From assembly GCF_036226525.1 (NCBI RefSeq), contig NZ_CP108487.1, forward strand, positions 6,634,001-6,698,000: DNA of 64,000 bases. Direction: 5' to 3'. Positions 49,736-58,929 of the stretch are shown here, one piece after another. The stretch is from Kribbella sp. NBC_01245 (GTDB lineage: Bacteria > Actinomycetota > Actinomycetes > Propionibacteriales > Kribbellaceae). Position 1 is the stretch's first letter. Each line of letters begins with the position of its first letter. A program made the translations under genes and the position numbers. The notes under the pieces are model-generated. The model searched no databases. It was not told where the DNA came from and saw nothing but the letters and a program-made list of their open reading frames with translations.

Positions 49736-50335
49736 GTGGCGGACAGCGAGGAGCCCGTACGACGGGGGCGTGGGCGGACGCGGGATGCCGCTACAACGTC
49801 GGCGATTTTGGATGCGGCGATGGCGCTGTTGACCGACAAAGGGCTGGCGGGGTTCACGATGGAAGGGCTCGCCGCCCGTGCCGGAGTGGGAAAGGCGACC
49901 ATCTACCGGTGGTGGCCGTCGCGTGGTGCGGTCGCGCTGGACGCGTTCCTGGCGGCTGTCGAACCGCAGGTGCCGTATCCCGACACGGACGACTTCGCTG
50001 TTGCCTTGCGGAGCCAGGTCTTGTTGCTGGTGGGCGTCTTCCGCGACACCCCCGCCGGCGGCGTCGTGCGCGCCCTGCTTGCCGAGGCGCAATCGGACGC
50101 CGACCTGGCGGAGGCCTTCCGGACCCGCTGGCTGGAGTCACGCCGTACGGCCGGCCGGGCGGTTTTCCGGCGCGCCCAGGAGAACGGTCAGCTACGCAAG
50201 GACCTCGAGATCGAGACCGCGATCGACCTGGTCTACGGCGCGGTGTACTTCCGGTTGATGACGGGCCATGAACCGCTCAGCGACGAGTTCGCCGTTCACC
50301 TCACGGAGTACGCGATCCGCGGCTTGGCCGCCTGA
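49736..50335 (+). CDS. TetR/AcrR family transcriptional regulator
   Basis: This is a 199-residue protein. The helix-turn-helix spans residues 22-60 (ILDAAMALLTDKGLAGFTMEGLAARAGVGKATIYRWW), and a TetR_C-type ligand domain follows (VVRALLAEAQSDADLAEAFR, YGAVYFRLMTGHEPL). GTG 49736 is 6 nt after a TATGAT -10 box, so it is leaderless. Half-sites in its own promoter recur in the Kelch gene promoter, so it probably represses both. It overlaps the convergent Kelch gene by 40 bp. Confidence 0.88.
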   Translation: MADSEEPVRRGRGRTRDAATTSAILDAAMALLTDKGLAGFTMEGLAARAGVGKATIYRWWPSRGAVALDAFLAAVEPQVPYPDTDDFAVALRSQVLLLVGVFRDTPAGGVVRALLAEAQSDADLAEAFRTRWLESRRTAGRAVFRRAQENGQLRKDLEIETAIDLVYGAVYFRLMTGHEPLSDEFAVHLTEYAIRGLAA

Positions 50336-51384
50336 GGCGTGAACGCGTCGTTGACGTCCATCGGGGCGCCACCGCCGTGGTTGCCGCCGCCCGGAACGTA
50401 GATGGTGTTGCCGATACTCGCCGCGGCCGTGCCGTGCCGGGGGATCGGCATGGGGCTGAGCCGCTGCCACCGGTCGCGAGAAGCGTCGTACGCCTCGACC
50501 TGGTTGAAGACGCTGTTCGTCCCGCCGGCGACGTTTCCTTCGCCGCCGAATGTGTAGACCTTGGTGCCGATCGTGGCGGTCGCGATTCCACCACGGGCGG
50601 TCGGCATCGGCGCCCGCTCGCTCCACTTCCGGCTGTGCAAGTTGAACGCGTAGACGGTGTCCCGGACGTTGACCTGACCACGGTCGCGGCCGCCGAGGAC
50701 GTAGAAGGTGTTGCCGACGACCGCGCCGCCGACGTGATCACGTGCCTGCGGCAGCGACGGCAGTGACCCCCATCGACCCGTCCAGGTGTCGTAGGAGTGG
50801 ACCTGGTCGACGGTGTCCTGAAGCCCGCCAGGGCCGGGAGTCAGCGTGCGCATTCCGCCCGCCAGGTAGATCTTGTGGCCATGTACGCCGATGGCGCTGC
50901 TGCCGCGTTCCGTTCCGGCCGGCATTGGTGGCAGTGCGGTCCAGCGGTTAGTGGCCGGGTTGTAGACGAACGTGTCGCGCAGCGCCTGCCAGGACGCGCC
51001 ACCGGATAGACCGCCGAGGACGTACAGCCTGCCGTTGACGGCAGCCAGGTTCGGGTGGTTCATGGCGACCGGCATCGAGGCGGCGCGCTGCCACGTGTTG
51101 CGGCTGGGGTCGTACACCTCGACATCGCTGACTGTGGTGAATCCACCTGAGCCGTTCGGGCGGATGCCGCCGACGACGAAGACCTTGCCGTTCAACGCGG
51201 CGACGCTGTGCTCTTGGCGCGGTCCACCGGCGATGGCGGCCAGTGGTTTCCAGCCGTTGCCGTACTGCGGAGTGGTCGGCGTGCTGGTCGGCGGGTGGCT
51301 GGGGTGGCCCGGATGGGCGTACGCCGCGGTGGTCGGTACGACCAGCGTCAGGCCGATCGTGGCGGCCGCGATGACCTTCTTCAT
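50296..51384 (-). CDS. Secreted Kelch-repeat protein
   Basis: This 362-residue protein has a signal peptide at residues 1-23 (AAATIGLTLVVPTTAAYA). Six Kelch motifs with GG turns and YDP/W spacing are visible (VFVVGGIRP, LYVLGGLSG, IYLAGGMRT, FYVLGGRDR, VYTFGGEGN, IYVPGGGNH), giving a six-bladed beta-propeller. No catalytic domain is attached. The ATG at 51384 has an AGGAGA Shine-Dalgarno. A much longer upstream extension of this frame is unsupported. It is probably regulated by the neighbouring TetR protein through the palindrome in its promoter. Confidence 0.88.
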   Translation of the reverse strand: MKKVIAAATIGLTLVVPTTAAYAHPGHPSHPPTSTPTTPQYGNGWKPLAAIAGGPRQEHSVAALNGKVFVVGGIRPNGSGGFTTVSDVEVYDPSRNTWQRAASMPVAMNHPNLAAVNGRLYVLGGLSGGASWQALRDTFVYNPATNRWTALPPMPAGTERGSSAIGVHGHKIYLAGGMRTLTPGPGGLQDTVDQVHSYDTWTGRWGSLPSLPQARDHVGGAVVGNTFYVLGGRDRGQVNVRDTVYAFNLHSRKWSERAPMPTARGGIATATIGTKVYTFGGEGNVAGGTNSVFNQVEAYDASRDRWQRLSPMPIPRHGTAAASIGNTIYVPGGGNHGGGAPMDVNDAFTPQAAKPRIAYSVR

Positions 51385-51423
51385 GGCTGTCTCCTGTGGT
51401 TGGCGGGAGTTGTTTCGATTTAT

Positions 51424-51443
51424 AATACGATACGTCTCGTTTT
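51424..51443 (-). promoter_or_regulatory. Operator palindrome in the Kelch promoter
   Basis: ACGA-T-ACGT-C-TCGT (51427-51440) is a near-perfect palindrome in an AT-rich promoter with TATTAT as a possible -10 on the minus strand. It contains the CGATACG and CTCGTTT elements shared with the TetR promoter. Confidence 0.65.
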
Positions 51444-51543
51444 GAAAGAAGACAGGTCTGAAGTAACGGGTTGGGATCAGGGTTGTGGTGGTTGCCCGCT
51501 CAGTAGGTAGGGTCTGCGACGCGACGGATGTACCGGCGCGGAA

Positions 51544-52869
51544 GTGAGGTGGGTGGCCTTGGGTACGTTCCGCCGCCCTGGGGCTCTGCCCGCGCTCGCG
51601 GCGATCCTGCTGCCGGTGCTGGCCGCGGCCGGGTGTTCCTTGCAGGCGCCGTCGCCGACTTCGGTCAGCGTCGCGTGGTCCGACGCGTCCCGGCAGGGCG
51701 TCGTCGTCAGCTGGGACGAGCCGACCGACGTACCGAACAAAATCGCGATCGAGGGCGTCGTCACGGCCTCCCCGTCGTACCTGAAGTACACCAAGGTCGG
51801 CGAGCCGAATACGGTCACGCTGCCGCGATCGGCCTTTCCCGTCGACGGGAACTACCGGATCGCCGTCACGCACGGAACGCCGACGGCCGGTTCGTCCAGC
51901 AAGCCGGGGTACTCGCCGATGTTCGACACGGACGGGCCGGCCGAGCCCGTGGTGGTGTCGGCGGCCCGGAGCGGTAACGCCGTCTTCGTGAAATGGCGGG
52001 CCGGAACTCGTACCGAGGACTACACGCCGGGCGATCCGCTCGACGTGCCGCCGGGTAAACAGCTGTTCAGCCCGGCAGTCGGCCGAGCCGGCAAATCCCT
52101 GCAGGTGCTTTCGCGCAACACCTCGCTGGCGCAGCGCCTGCTCAAGAACGTGCGGCCGCCGTACCGCTTCCAGGTGATGGCGGCCAACGAGTGGGGTTCG
52201 GTCTGGGGCGCGATCGTCACGGCCGACACCACTGCCATCCAGGCGCAGGTCCCGGCCGCCGTGGCGTACGGGCGGCCCACGATGGTGCGCGGCCAGGTCG
52301 CGCAGAACCGGATGGTCTGCCAGACCTCCCGCTGTTCGGTCCAGCCGATTCCGGCCGAGGCGGGAATTCGCGTGGTGCTGCACGCGCGGGACCGGATGAG
52401 CGCGCCGTGGCGAGCCGTCGGCAGTACGAAGACCAGGGATGGCGGGCATTTCGTCGTCTCCGTGCTCTCGCCCGGGACCCGGATGTACCGCGTGGTGGCG
52501 CCGACCACGATCCGGTCCGCCGCCCAGGTCGCGGTGGGTTCGACCAGCAAGGAAGGCGTCACCCGGACCAGGGTGCGGCTGGTCTCGGCCGGATTCACCG
52601 GCGGCAACCTGAAGCGCCGCGGCCAGGCGGCCGTCGCCGCCGTGACGATCGCGCCGGCCGTCAACGGTCGGGCCATGCTGCAGTTCTGGAGCGGCCGCGC
52701 CTGGACGAATGCCACCTGGGTCCCGATCCAGGGCGGCAAGGCCTCGAAGCAGTTCGGCGCCACCCGGCCGGGGATCGCGGGCTACCGCTACGTCATCCCG
52801 GCGCTGGTGTACGCCGGCCGCCCGATCGAGGGTGTGGCCACGGGAAGTTTCGTTCTGCGCACCTTCTGA
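51544..52869 (+). CDS. Putative lipoprotein, fibronectin-like, function unknown
   Basis: This is a 441-residue exported protein. The hydrophobic leader ends LLPVLAAAGC, placing Cys31 at a lipobox-like site (weak, Ala at -3). The mature part is beta-rich: a segment around residues 35-120 (VSVAWSDASRQGVVVSWDEP) looks like fibronectin type III, and the later part has repeated strands with a Cys pair (VCQTSRCSV). I recognise no enzyme. Several GTG codons (51544, 51553) could be the start. It is divergent from the Kelch gene and shares the operator region, so it might be co-regulated. Confidence 0.7.
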   Translation: MRWVALGTFRRPGALPALAAILLPVLAAAGCSLQAPSPTSVSVAWSDASRQGVVVSWDEPTDVPNKIAIEGVVTASPSYLKYTKVGEPNTVTLPRSAFPVDGNYRIAVTHGTPTAGSSSKPGYSPMFDTDGPAEPVVVSAARSGNAVFVKWRAGTRTEDYTPGDPLDVPPGKQLFSPAVGRAGKSLQVLSRNTSLAQRLLKNVRPPYRFQVMAANEWGSVWGAIVTADTTAIQAQVPAAVAYGRPTMVRGQVAQNRMVCQTSRCSVQPIPAEAGIRVVLHARDRMSAPWRAVGSTKTRDGGHFVVSVLSPGTRMYRVVAPTTIRSAAQVAVGSTSKEGVTRTRVRLVSAGFTGGNLKRRGQAAVAAVTIAPAVNGRAMLQFWSGRAWTNATWVPIQGGKASKQFGATRPGIAGYRYVIPALVYAGRPIEGVATGSFVLRTF

Positions 52870-53205
52870 GCCATCGGCCCGCAACCTTTCCGCACCTCGG
52901 CGCATCAAGGGTGTGTCAGCACGACCTAGGAGGGGTGGTTCGGACCCGATGACCGTGGGGGCGCGGTCTATCGGTGGCTATCCGGGCCTTCCGTGCTGGT
53001 CGGGCGTGAGCCCGGATCGTGGCGGCGGGCGGCTGCCACGGTCCGGGGCCCGTATGCCCATGCCCGGGCCGCGGCCCTGACGGATGGGCAGTAATGAACC
53101 GATCCGGCCACGATGCTGGAGCTAAGTTCCGAAACTTGTTGACACCGACCCGTGCAATGGTGTGACTTTCTCTCAACACCCCATCTGCCGAAGGTGAGCG
53201 TTTCG
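52870..53205. promoter_or_regulatory. Intergenic region with ABC operon promoter
   Basis: In this 336-bp gap TTGACA (53139-53144) is a consensus -35, with TGTGAC/TGACTT about 17 bp downstream as a -10. A 43-codon frame from ATG 52949 to 53080, with AGGAGGGG 13 nt upstream, is possible but its Gly/Pro/Arg composition is unconvincing. Nothing else is seen. Confidence 0.5.
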
Positions 53206-55008
53206 ATGAGGAAGTGGACCGCAGGTCTGGCCGGACTGGGCCTCCTACTGCTGGCGGGCGTGGCCGGTCAGCCCGCTCAGGCCGCCGAGGGCGAGCCGAG
53301 CAAGATCATCCGCGTCGGCGCGACCCAGGCGATGGACTCGATGAACCCGTTCCTCGCGGTCCGGCTCGTGTCGAGCTCGATCCACCGCTGGATGTACGGC
53401 TTCCTGACCGTCCCGGACGCGAAGACGCTGCAGCCGAGCCCGGACCTGGCCGAGTCGTGGACGACCTCGCCCGACGGTCTGACATGGACCTTCAAGATCC
53501 GTACGGCGCAGTGGTCCGACGGTAAGCCGATCACGGCCGAGGACGCGGCCTGGACGTTCAACAAGATGCTGACGGACGACGGCGCCAAGACGGCGAACGG
53601 CCCCGCGGTGGAGAACTTCGCCAGCGTCACCGCCAGTGGCCAGGACCTGACGATCAAGCTCAAGTCCCCGCAGGCCTCGATGCTGGACAACCCGGTGCCG
53701 ATCATGCCGAAGCATGTCTGGGAGAACGTGCCGGACATCGCCAAGTACGAGGCCGAGGTCTACCCGGCCGTGACGAGCGGTCCGTACATCGCGGTGGAGC
53801 ACAAGAAAGACCAGTTCGTGAAGCTGAAGGCCAACCCGACGTACTGGCGGGGAGCGCCGAAGATCGACGAGCTGCAGGTCATCTTCTACGACAACCCGGC
53901 CGCCTCGGTGGTGGGTCTGAAGAAGGGCGACATCGACCTGATCGGCCGGCTCGCGCCGCCGGACTTCGAGGCGCTCAAGGGCGACGAGAACCTGGTCCAG
54001 TGGAACAAGCAGGGCCGCCGGGCGACGTACCTGCAGATCAACCACGGCGCCACGACGAGCGACAACAAGCCGATTGGTGACGGGCACCCGGCATTGAAGG
54101 ACCCGAAGGTCCGGCAGGCGCTGCACACCGCGATCGACAAGCAGAAGCTGGTCGACGAGGTGCAGAACGGCCTCGCGAAACCCGCGAACGGCTCGATCAT
54201 TCCGCCGATGTACAAGGACTTCTTCTGGGAGGCCAGTGGCGACAAGCTGGTCGGTTTCGACCTCGACAAGGCCAACCAGATCCTCGACCAGGCCGGTTAC
54301 AAGAAGGGTGCCGACGGCATCCGGACCATGCCGGACGGCTCGAAGAAGCTGCAGTTCCGCTTCAGCATCCACACCGACGCGCCGATCGAGGAGAAGCTCG
54401 CCGAGTACCTGACCGGCTGGTTCAAGGACATCGGCATCACGCTGACCACGAAGCGGCTGGACTCCAGCAAGTTCACCGAGGAGACGGGCACGACGGCGCT
54501 GTTCGACATCGCGATCAGCGGCTGGTCGGTCAACCCCGATCCCGAAGAGGTACTGGCCACGCACTTGTGCAGCCGGCGCCCGACCGCGTCAGGCGAGGGT
54601 GGCGGCACCGAGTCGTTCTACTGCGACCCGCAGTTCGAGAAGCTCTACCAGGAGCAGTTGAAGGAGCTCGACCGGCCGAAGCGGGCCGAGGTCATCAAGC
54701 AGATGACCGAGCGCCTCTACACCGACGCACCCGTCATCGCCCTCTACTACCCGAACGACCTCGAGGGCTACCGCAAGGACCGCATCGCCAAGATCACCCC
54801 GATCCCGGAGACGGACGGCATCCTGTACGGCGGTAGCGGGTACTGGCCGTTCTACACCGTCGAGGCCGTGTCGAAGGACGGCGAAGCGGCCGACAGCGGC
54901 TCCAACACGGGCGTCATCGTCGGAGTGGCCGGCGGCGTGCTGGTCCTCGCACTGGCGGGCCTCTTGCTGGCGCGCCGGCGTAAGGGCGTTGCGGACGAGC
55001 GCGAGTGA
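53206..55008 (+). CDS. Family 5 ABC substrate-binding protein with C-terminal membrane anchor
   Basis: This is a 600-residue protein with a signal peptide at residues 1-27 (LGLLLLAGVAGQPAQA) without a lipobox cysteine. The SBP_bac_5 fold is clear (LAESWTTSPDGLTWTFKIR, NPTYWRGAPKIDELQV, VRQALHTAIDKQKLVDEV, ALYYPNDLEGY). It binds peptides, oligosaccharides or nickel-type ligands for import. Unusually it ends in a membrane helix (VIVGVAGGVLVLALAGLLLA) and RRRKG, so it is anchored by its C-terminus rather than a lipid. The ATG at 53206 has AAGGTGAG. It heads a five-gene operon whose later genes overlap by 4 bp each. Confidence 0.92.
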   Translation: MRKWTAGLAGLGLLLLAGVAGQPAQAAEGEPSKIIRVGATQAMDSMNPFLAVRLVSSSIHRWMYGFLTVPDAKTLQPSPDLAESWTTSPDGLTWTFKIRTAQWSDGKPITAEDAAWTFNKMLTDDGAKTANGPAVENFASVTASGQDLTIKLKSPQASMLDNPVPIMPKHVWENVPDIAKYEAEVYPAVTSGPYIAVEHKKDQFVKLKANPTYWRGAPKIDELQVIFYDNPAASVVGLKKGDIDLIGRLAPPDFEALKGDENLVQWNKQGRRATYLQINHGATTSDNKPIGDGHPALKDPKVRQALHTAIDKQKLVDEVQNGLAKPANGSIIPPMYKDFFWEASGDKLVGFDLDKANQILDQAGYKKGADGIRTMPDGSKKLQFRFSIHTDAPIEEKLAEYLTGWFKDIGITLTTKRLDSSKFTEETGTTALFDIAISGWSVNPDPEEVLATHLCSRRPTASGEGGGTESFYCDPQFEKLYQEQLKELDRPKRAEVIKQMTERLYTDAPVIALYYPNDLEGYRKDRIAKITPIPETDGILYGGSGYWPFYTVEAVSKDGEAADSGSNTGVIVGVAGGVLVLALAGLLLARRRKGVADERE

Positions 55009-56057
55009 TCGAGCCCGCACTGCTCGGCGAGCCGCAGCCGCAACAGGCGGACGCGGAGGCGGAGCGCCCGAGTCGCCGGGGAGTGCTGCGTTACGCGGCC
55101 TCCAAGGCGGCTGGAGCGCTGCTCAGCATCGCGATGGTCGTGGTGGCGACGTTCTTCGCGTTCCGGCTGCTGCCGGGTGACCCGGTCCGGGCGCTGGCCC
55201 AGGGCCGGAACATGACCCCGGAGCAGCTCGACCTGGAACGCAGCCGGCTCGGCCTGGACAAACCGCTCGCGGAGCAGTTCCTCAACTTCGTCGACCGGAC
55301 GTTGCACCTCGACCTCGGTACGTCGTACGAGTACAAGCGGCCGGTCCTGGATCTCATCGGCGAGCGGGTCGGCCCGACGCTGCTGCTGACCGGAACCGCA
55401 CTGGTGATGGCCGTTGGCCTGGGCATTTGGCAGGGCGCTCGGGCGGGTTGGCGGCCCGGCAGTCGGTTCGACCGGTTGTCGACCGGGGTCTCGCTGGTGC
55501 TGTGGTCCGTGCCGACGTTCTGGCTCGGGCTGTTGCTGCTGATGGTGTTCGCGGCCGGTATTGGCCCGATCCCCGGGCTCTTCCCGACACGGGGGATCGA
55601 AAGCGTGGACGCGCCGGGCGGTATCGCGTACATCTTCGACGTTGCCAAGCACATGGTGCTGCCCTGCCTGACGATGGTGGGCGTCGTCTATGCGCAATAC
55701 CTGCTGGTCATGCGGTCCTCGCTGCTCGACGAGGTTGGGCAGGACTACGTCACCACGGCCCGGGCCAAGGGCTTGCGTGATGACGATGTACGCCGGCATC
55801 ACGCCGTACCGAACGCATTGCTTCCCACCGTCACCTTGGTCTTCATGCGGATCGGCTTCGTCGTGGGTGGCGCGGTGACGGTCGAGGCGATCTTCAGTTG
55901 GCCGGGTCTTGGGCAGTTGTTCTACGAGGCGATCCGGGTGCCCGACTTCACCTTGATGCAGGGCACGTTCATGCTGATCACGGTCTCGGTGATTCTGATG
56001 AACACGTTGGCGGACGTCGTTTACCACTTGCTCGACCCGAGGGTGAGGTCCGCATGA
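55005..56057 (+). CDS. ABC permease, DppB/OppB type
   Basis: This 350-residue inner-membrane subunit has an N-terminal cytoplasmic tail of about 30 residues, then six helices. FFAFRLLPGDPVRAL, the EAA-loop region (YVTTARAKGLRDDDVRRHHAVPNALLP) and GGAVTVEAIFSWPGLGQLFYEAI are hallmarks of OppB. GTG 55005 overlaps the binding-protein stop (GTGA). It pairs with the OppC-type gene that overlaps its own stop. Confidence 0.95.
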   Translation: MIEPALLGEPQPQQADAEAERPSRRGVLRYAASKAAGALLSIAMVVVATFFAFRLLPGDPVRALAQGRNMTPEQLDLERSRLGLDKPLAEQFLNFVDRTLHLDLGTSYEYKRPVLDLIGERVGPTLLLTGTALVMAVGLGIWQGARAGWRPGSRFDRLSTGVSLVLWSVPTFWLGLLLLMVFAAGIGPIPGLFPTRGIESVDAPGGIAYIFDVAKHMVLPCLTMVGVVYAQYLLVMRSSLLDEVGQDYVTTARAKGLRDDDVRRHHAVPNALLPTVTLVFMRIGFVVGGAVTVEAIFSWPGLGQLFYEAIRVPDFTLMQGTFMLITVSVILMNTLADVVYHLLDPRVRSA

Positions 56058-56932
56058 GCATCGCGTGGACCCGTCGACGGATGGCCTATGGGCGCTTCTG
56101 GAAGAGCTTTCGCAGCCAGCGAGCGGGGATGGCCGGGCTCGGCGTACTCGTTGTCGCGGTGGTGCTCGCGTTGATCGCGCCACTGTTCATCGACGAGAGC
56201 GTCACCAGCGTCGTACAGGGAACCGGTGAAAGGCTCGCGCCGCCGGGGTCTGGGCATCTGCTGGGCACCGACGAGTCGGGCCGGTCGATCCTCGCGATGA
56301 TCTGGTGGGGATCGCGGACGTCGTTGCTGATCGGATTCCTGGCCGCCCTGCTCAGCATGGTGATCGGCACAGTCTTCGGCATCGCCGCCGGGCACTTCCG
56401 CGGCTGGATCGGCGCCGTCCTGATGCGCATCACCGACTGGTTCCTGGTGCTGCCTTCGCTCGTGACGGCCTTGGTGCTGGCGGCCATTCTCGGTGGCAGC
56501 ACGTGGACGATCATCACCGCGATCGGCGTGACCTCGTGGGCCGGCACCGCCCGGCTGATCCGGGCGCAAACGCTCGCGGTCGAGGCCCGGCCGTACATCG
56601 AGCGTTCGACCGCGCTCGGCGGTGGGCATTGGCACATCACCACCCGGCACGTGCTGCCGAACGTGGCACCGTTGCTCTTGGCAAGCACCACCTTGGAGGT
56701 GGCCAGTGCGATCGTCACCGAGTCGACGCTGGCGTTCCTCGGCGTCAGCGCGAACAAGACCTCGTGGGGCACCATGCTGCGCGGATCGTACGACTGGGGC
56801 GCGGCGACGTCCGGCGCCTGGTGGTACGTGCTCGTGCCGGGTCTTTGCATCGTGTCGGTCGTGATGGCGTTCACGCTGTGCGGGCGTGCGCTGGAAACCG
56901 TGCTCAACCCGCGACTGCGGAGGGCCGGATGA
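56054..56932 (+). CDS. ABC permease, DppC/OppC type
   Basis: This is a 292-residue protein. OppC_N (FWKSFRSQRAGMAGLGVLVV), GHLLGTDESGRSILAMIWWGSRTSL and the EAA loop (RSTALGGGHWHITTRHVLPNVAPLL), followed by STLAFLGVS, identify the second permease of an Opp/Dpp importer. It has six membrane helices. The ATGA overlap at 56054 sets the start. It forms the channel with the upstream permease. Confidence 0.95.
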   Translation: MSIAWTRRRMAYGRFWKSFRSQRAGMAGLGVLVVAVVLALIAPLFIDESVTSVVQGTGERLAPPGSGHLLGTDESGRSILAMIWWGSRTSLLIGFLAALLSMVIGTVFGIAAGHFRGWIGAVLMRITDWFLVLPSLVTALVLAAILGGSTWTIITAIGVTSWAGTARLIRAQTLAVEARPYIERSTALGGGHWHITTRHVLPNVAPLLLASTTLEVASAIVTESTLAFLGVSANKTSWGTMLRGSYDWGAATSGAWWYVLVPGLCIVSVVMAFTLCGRALETVLNPRLRRAG

Positions 56933-57903
56933 GCGTGCTCGAACTCGACAACTTGTCGGTGACCTACCGAATCGCCTCTGGCGAGGTCCCGGCTGTGCGC
57001 GGGGTCTCGCTGAAGTTGGACGCGGGCGAGGCGCTCGGCGTGGTCGGCGAGTCCGGATCCGGCAAGTCCACGCTTGCGATGGCGTTGCTCCGACTGCTGC
57101 CGAAGGACGCTCGCGTTGAGGGCCGCGTTCTGCTGGGTGGCGAGGACATTCTTGGGATGTCGTGGGGCCGGCTGCGGGCGGTCCGATGGGCCGAGGCGTC
57201 GATCGTTTTCCAAGGCGCGCAGCACGGGCTGAACCCGGTCCACCGGATCGGGGCGCAGATCGCCGAACCGCTGCTGGTGCACGGGTTGGCGAAACCTGAC
57301 GAGGCGCGACGCCGGGTGGCCGAGTTGCTGGAGCAGGTCGGGTTGCCGGGTTGGCGTGCGCGGAGTTATCCGCACGAGTTGTCCGGCGGGCAGCGGCAGC
57401 GCGTGATGATCGCGATGGCGCTGGCCTGCTCGCCGCGGTTGATCATCGCGGACGAACCGACGACCGCGCTGGATCTGATGGTGCAGGCCCAAGTTCTGCA
57501 GCTGATCAAGGATTTGGTCGCGGAGCACGGCATCTCGTTGCTGATGATCTCGCACGACCTTTCCGTGCTGGCGGATCTCTGTGATCGGTTGGCAGTGATG
57601 TACGCCGGCCGGGTGGTCGAGGAAGGCCCGGCCGCCGACGTGTTCCATCGGGCCGAGCATCCGTATGCGAGGGCGCTCGCGGGCGCTTTCCCGACCGTGG
57701 GCGATCCCGTTTCGCGGCTGGCTCCTCGCGGGCTTGGTGGGGATCCGCCCGATCCGATGCACTTGCCGACGGGCTGTCCGTTCCATCCGCGCTGCCCGGT
57801 CGCGCTGGACGAATGCGCGACCCTCGATATCGGTCTGCGGCCCGCCGGCGATCGCCGTACCGCAGCCTGTGTGCACGTTGGAGCCAAGGAGACCGCCAGA
57901 TGA
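56929..57903 (+). CDS. ABC ATPase, DppD/OppD type
   Basis: This 324-residue ATPase has Walker A GESGSGKS, signature SGGQRQR, Walker B LIIADEPTTALD, the H-loop ISHDL and a C-terminal OppD extension with the Cys cluster GCPFHPRCPVALDEC (FeS-like Cys pattern). The Q-loop reads FQGAQHGLNPV, where Opp ATPases more often have a Ser-rich stretch, a mild variation. The ATG overlaps the permease stop. It works with the next ATPase as a heterodimer. Confidence 0.94.
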   Translation: MSVLELDNLSVTYRIASGEVPAVRGVSLKLDAGEALGVVGESGSGKSTLAMALLRLLPKDARVEGRVLLGGEDILGMSWGRLRAVRWAEASIVFQGAQHGLNPVHRIGAQIAEPLLVHGLAKPDEARRRVAELLEQVGLPGWRARSYPHELSGGQRQRVMIAMALACSPRLIIADEPTTALDLMVQAQVLQLIKDLVAEHGISLLMISHDLSVLADLCDRLAVMYAGRVVEEGPAADVFHRAEHPYARALAGAFPTVGDPVSRLAPRGLGGDPPDPMHLPTGCPFHPRCPVALDECATLDIGLRPAGDRRTAACVHVGAKETAR

Positions 57904-58871
57904 CCGCCTTGCTCGAGGCCCGGGACTTGCACGTGGAGTTCTCCGCGCGCGGGCGGCGAGCGCGTGCCGTCGATGGCGTCAACCTCACGGTCGGTGCGGG
58001 GGAGATCGTCGCGCTCGTCGGTGAATCCGGCTGCGGCAAGACCACCCTCGCCCGCACCCTGCTCGGGCTGGAGCGGCCGACGTCGGGGTCGGTCCTGCAC
58101 GACGGATCGTCGCTCAGCTATCGGGCGAAGGCGCTGAAGGCCTACCGCCGGGAGGTCCAGCTCGTCCTGCAGGACCCGACCGGCTCGCTCAACCCGCGGC
58201 AGACGGTCTACGAGGCTGTCGCCGAAGGCCCTCGCATTCACGGCCTGCCCGACGAGGAGCAGGTGGTGTCGGAGGCGCTGGCGCGGGCGGGGCTGAGGCC
58301 GCCGGAGCGGTTCTTCCTCCGCTATCCGCACGAGTTGTCCGGTGGGCAGCGGCAACGCGTGGTGATCGCGGGTGCGCTGGCCTTGAATCCGAAGGTGCTG
58401 GTCGCCGATGAGCCGGTCGCCTCGCTGGACGCCTCGGTCCGGGGCGAGATCCTGGCGTTGCTGCTTCGGTTGCGCGACGAACTCGGTCTGTCCGCACTCG
58501 TGGTCACCCACGACCTCGGTCTGGCGTGGAATATCGCGGACCGGGTCGCGGTGATGTACCTCGGCCGGATCGTGGAGACGGGAACCGTGGAAGAGGTGCT
58601 GACCAAACCACAACACCCGTATACCCAGGCCTTGCTGTCCGTGCTGCCGGAGTCGCCTGAGCGGACGGTGTTGACGGGTGAGCCGCCGGACCCGACCCGG
58701 ATCCCGTCAGGCTGCCGGTTCCATCCGCGCTGTCAGGTGCTTGCGTCGGGTCTGGCGGCGGAGGTGGGTGTGGCCGATCGGTGCCGGTCTGAGCTGCTGA
58801 GCATCCTCCCGGCGTCTGCAACGGCTCAGGCCGCTTGCCACTTCGCTTCGGTCCGTCAGGCGTCTCTGTGA
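57900..58871 (+). CDS. ABC ATPase, DppF/OppF type
   Basis: This 323-residue protein is the second ATPase. Walker A GESGCGKT, Q-loop LQDPTGSLNPRQ, signature SGGQRQR, Walker B VLVADEPVASLD and VTHDL are intact, with the OppF C-terminal GCRFHPRCQ cluster. ATG 57900 overlaps the upstream stop. It ends the importer operon; purC starts 58 bp later with its own -10 box. Confidence 0.94.
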   Translation: MTALLEARDLHVEFSARGRRARAVDGVNLTVGAGEIVALVGESGCGKTTLARTLLGLERPTSGSVLHDGSSLSYRAKALKAYRREVQLVLQDPTGSLNPRQTVYEAVAEGPRIHGLPDEEQVVSEALARAGLRPPERFFLRYPHELSGGQRQRVVIAGALALNPKVLVADEPVASLDASVRGEILALLLRLRDELGLSALVVTHDLGLAWNIADRVAVMYLGRIVETGTVEEVLTKPQHPYTQALLSVLPESPERTVLTGEPPDPTRIPSGCRFHPRCQVLASGLAAEVGVADRCRSELLSILPASATAQAACHFASVRQASL

Positions 58872-58917
58872 ACGCCTCGTCTGTGAGCCCCACGTGGGCC
58901 TCGTCGGCGGGGCACGC

Positions 58918-58923
58918 GACAAT
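58918..58923 (+). promoter_or_regulatory. -10 box of purC
   Basis: GACAAT lies 6 nt before the purC GTG at 58930, consistent with a leaderless mRNA. The first base deviates from consensus T. Confidence 0.35.
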
Positions 58924-58929
58924 GTCCGC

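Noticed and set aside
50296..52908. 870-residue reading of the Kelch gene
   Set aside because: The extra 508 residues are antisense to the lipoprotein gene; the signal peptide and Shine-Dalgarno fix the start at 51384.
52949..53080. 43-codon ORF after AGGAGGGG
   Set aside because: The composition is Gly/Pro/Arg-rich with no recognisable feature and the Shine-Dalgarno is 13 nt away; it is kept only as a note in the intergenic entry.
54852..56183. 443-residue minus-strand frame opposite the ABC permeases
   Set aside because: It is a His/Arg/Asp-rich shadow; the plus strand encodes clear OppB/OppC motifs throughout.
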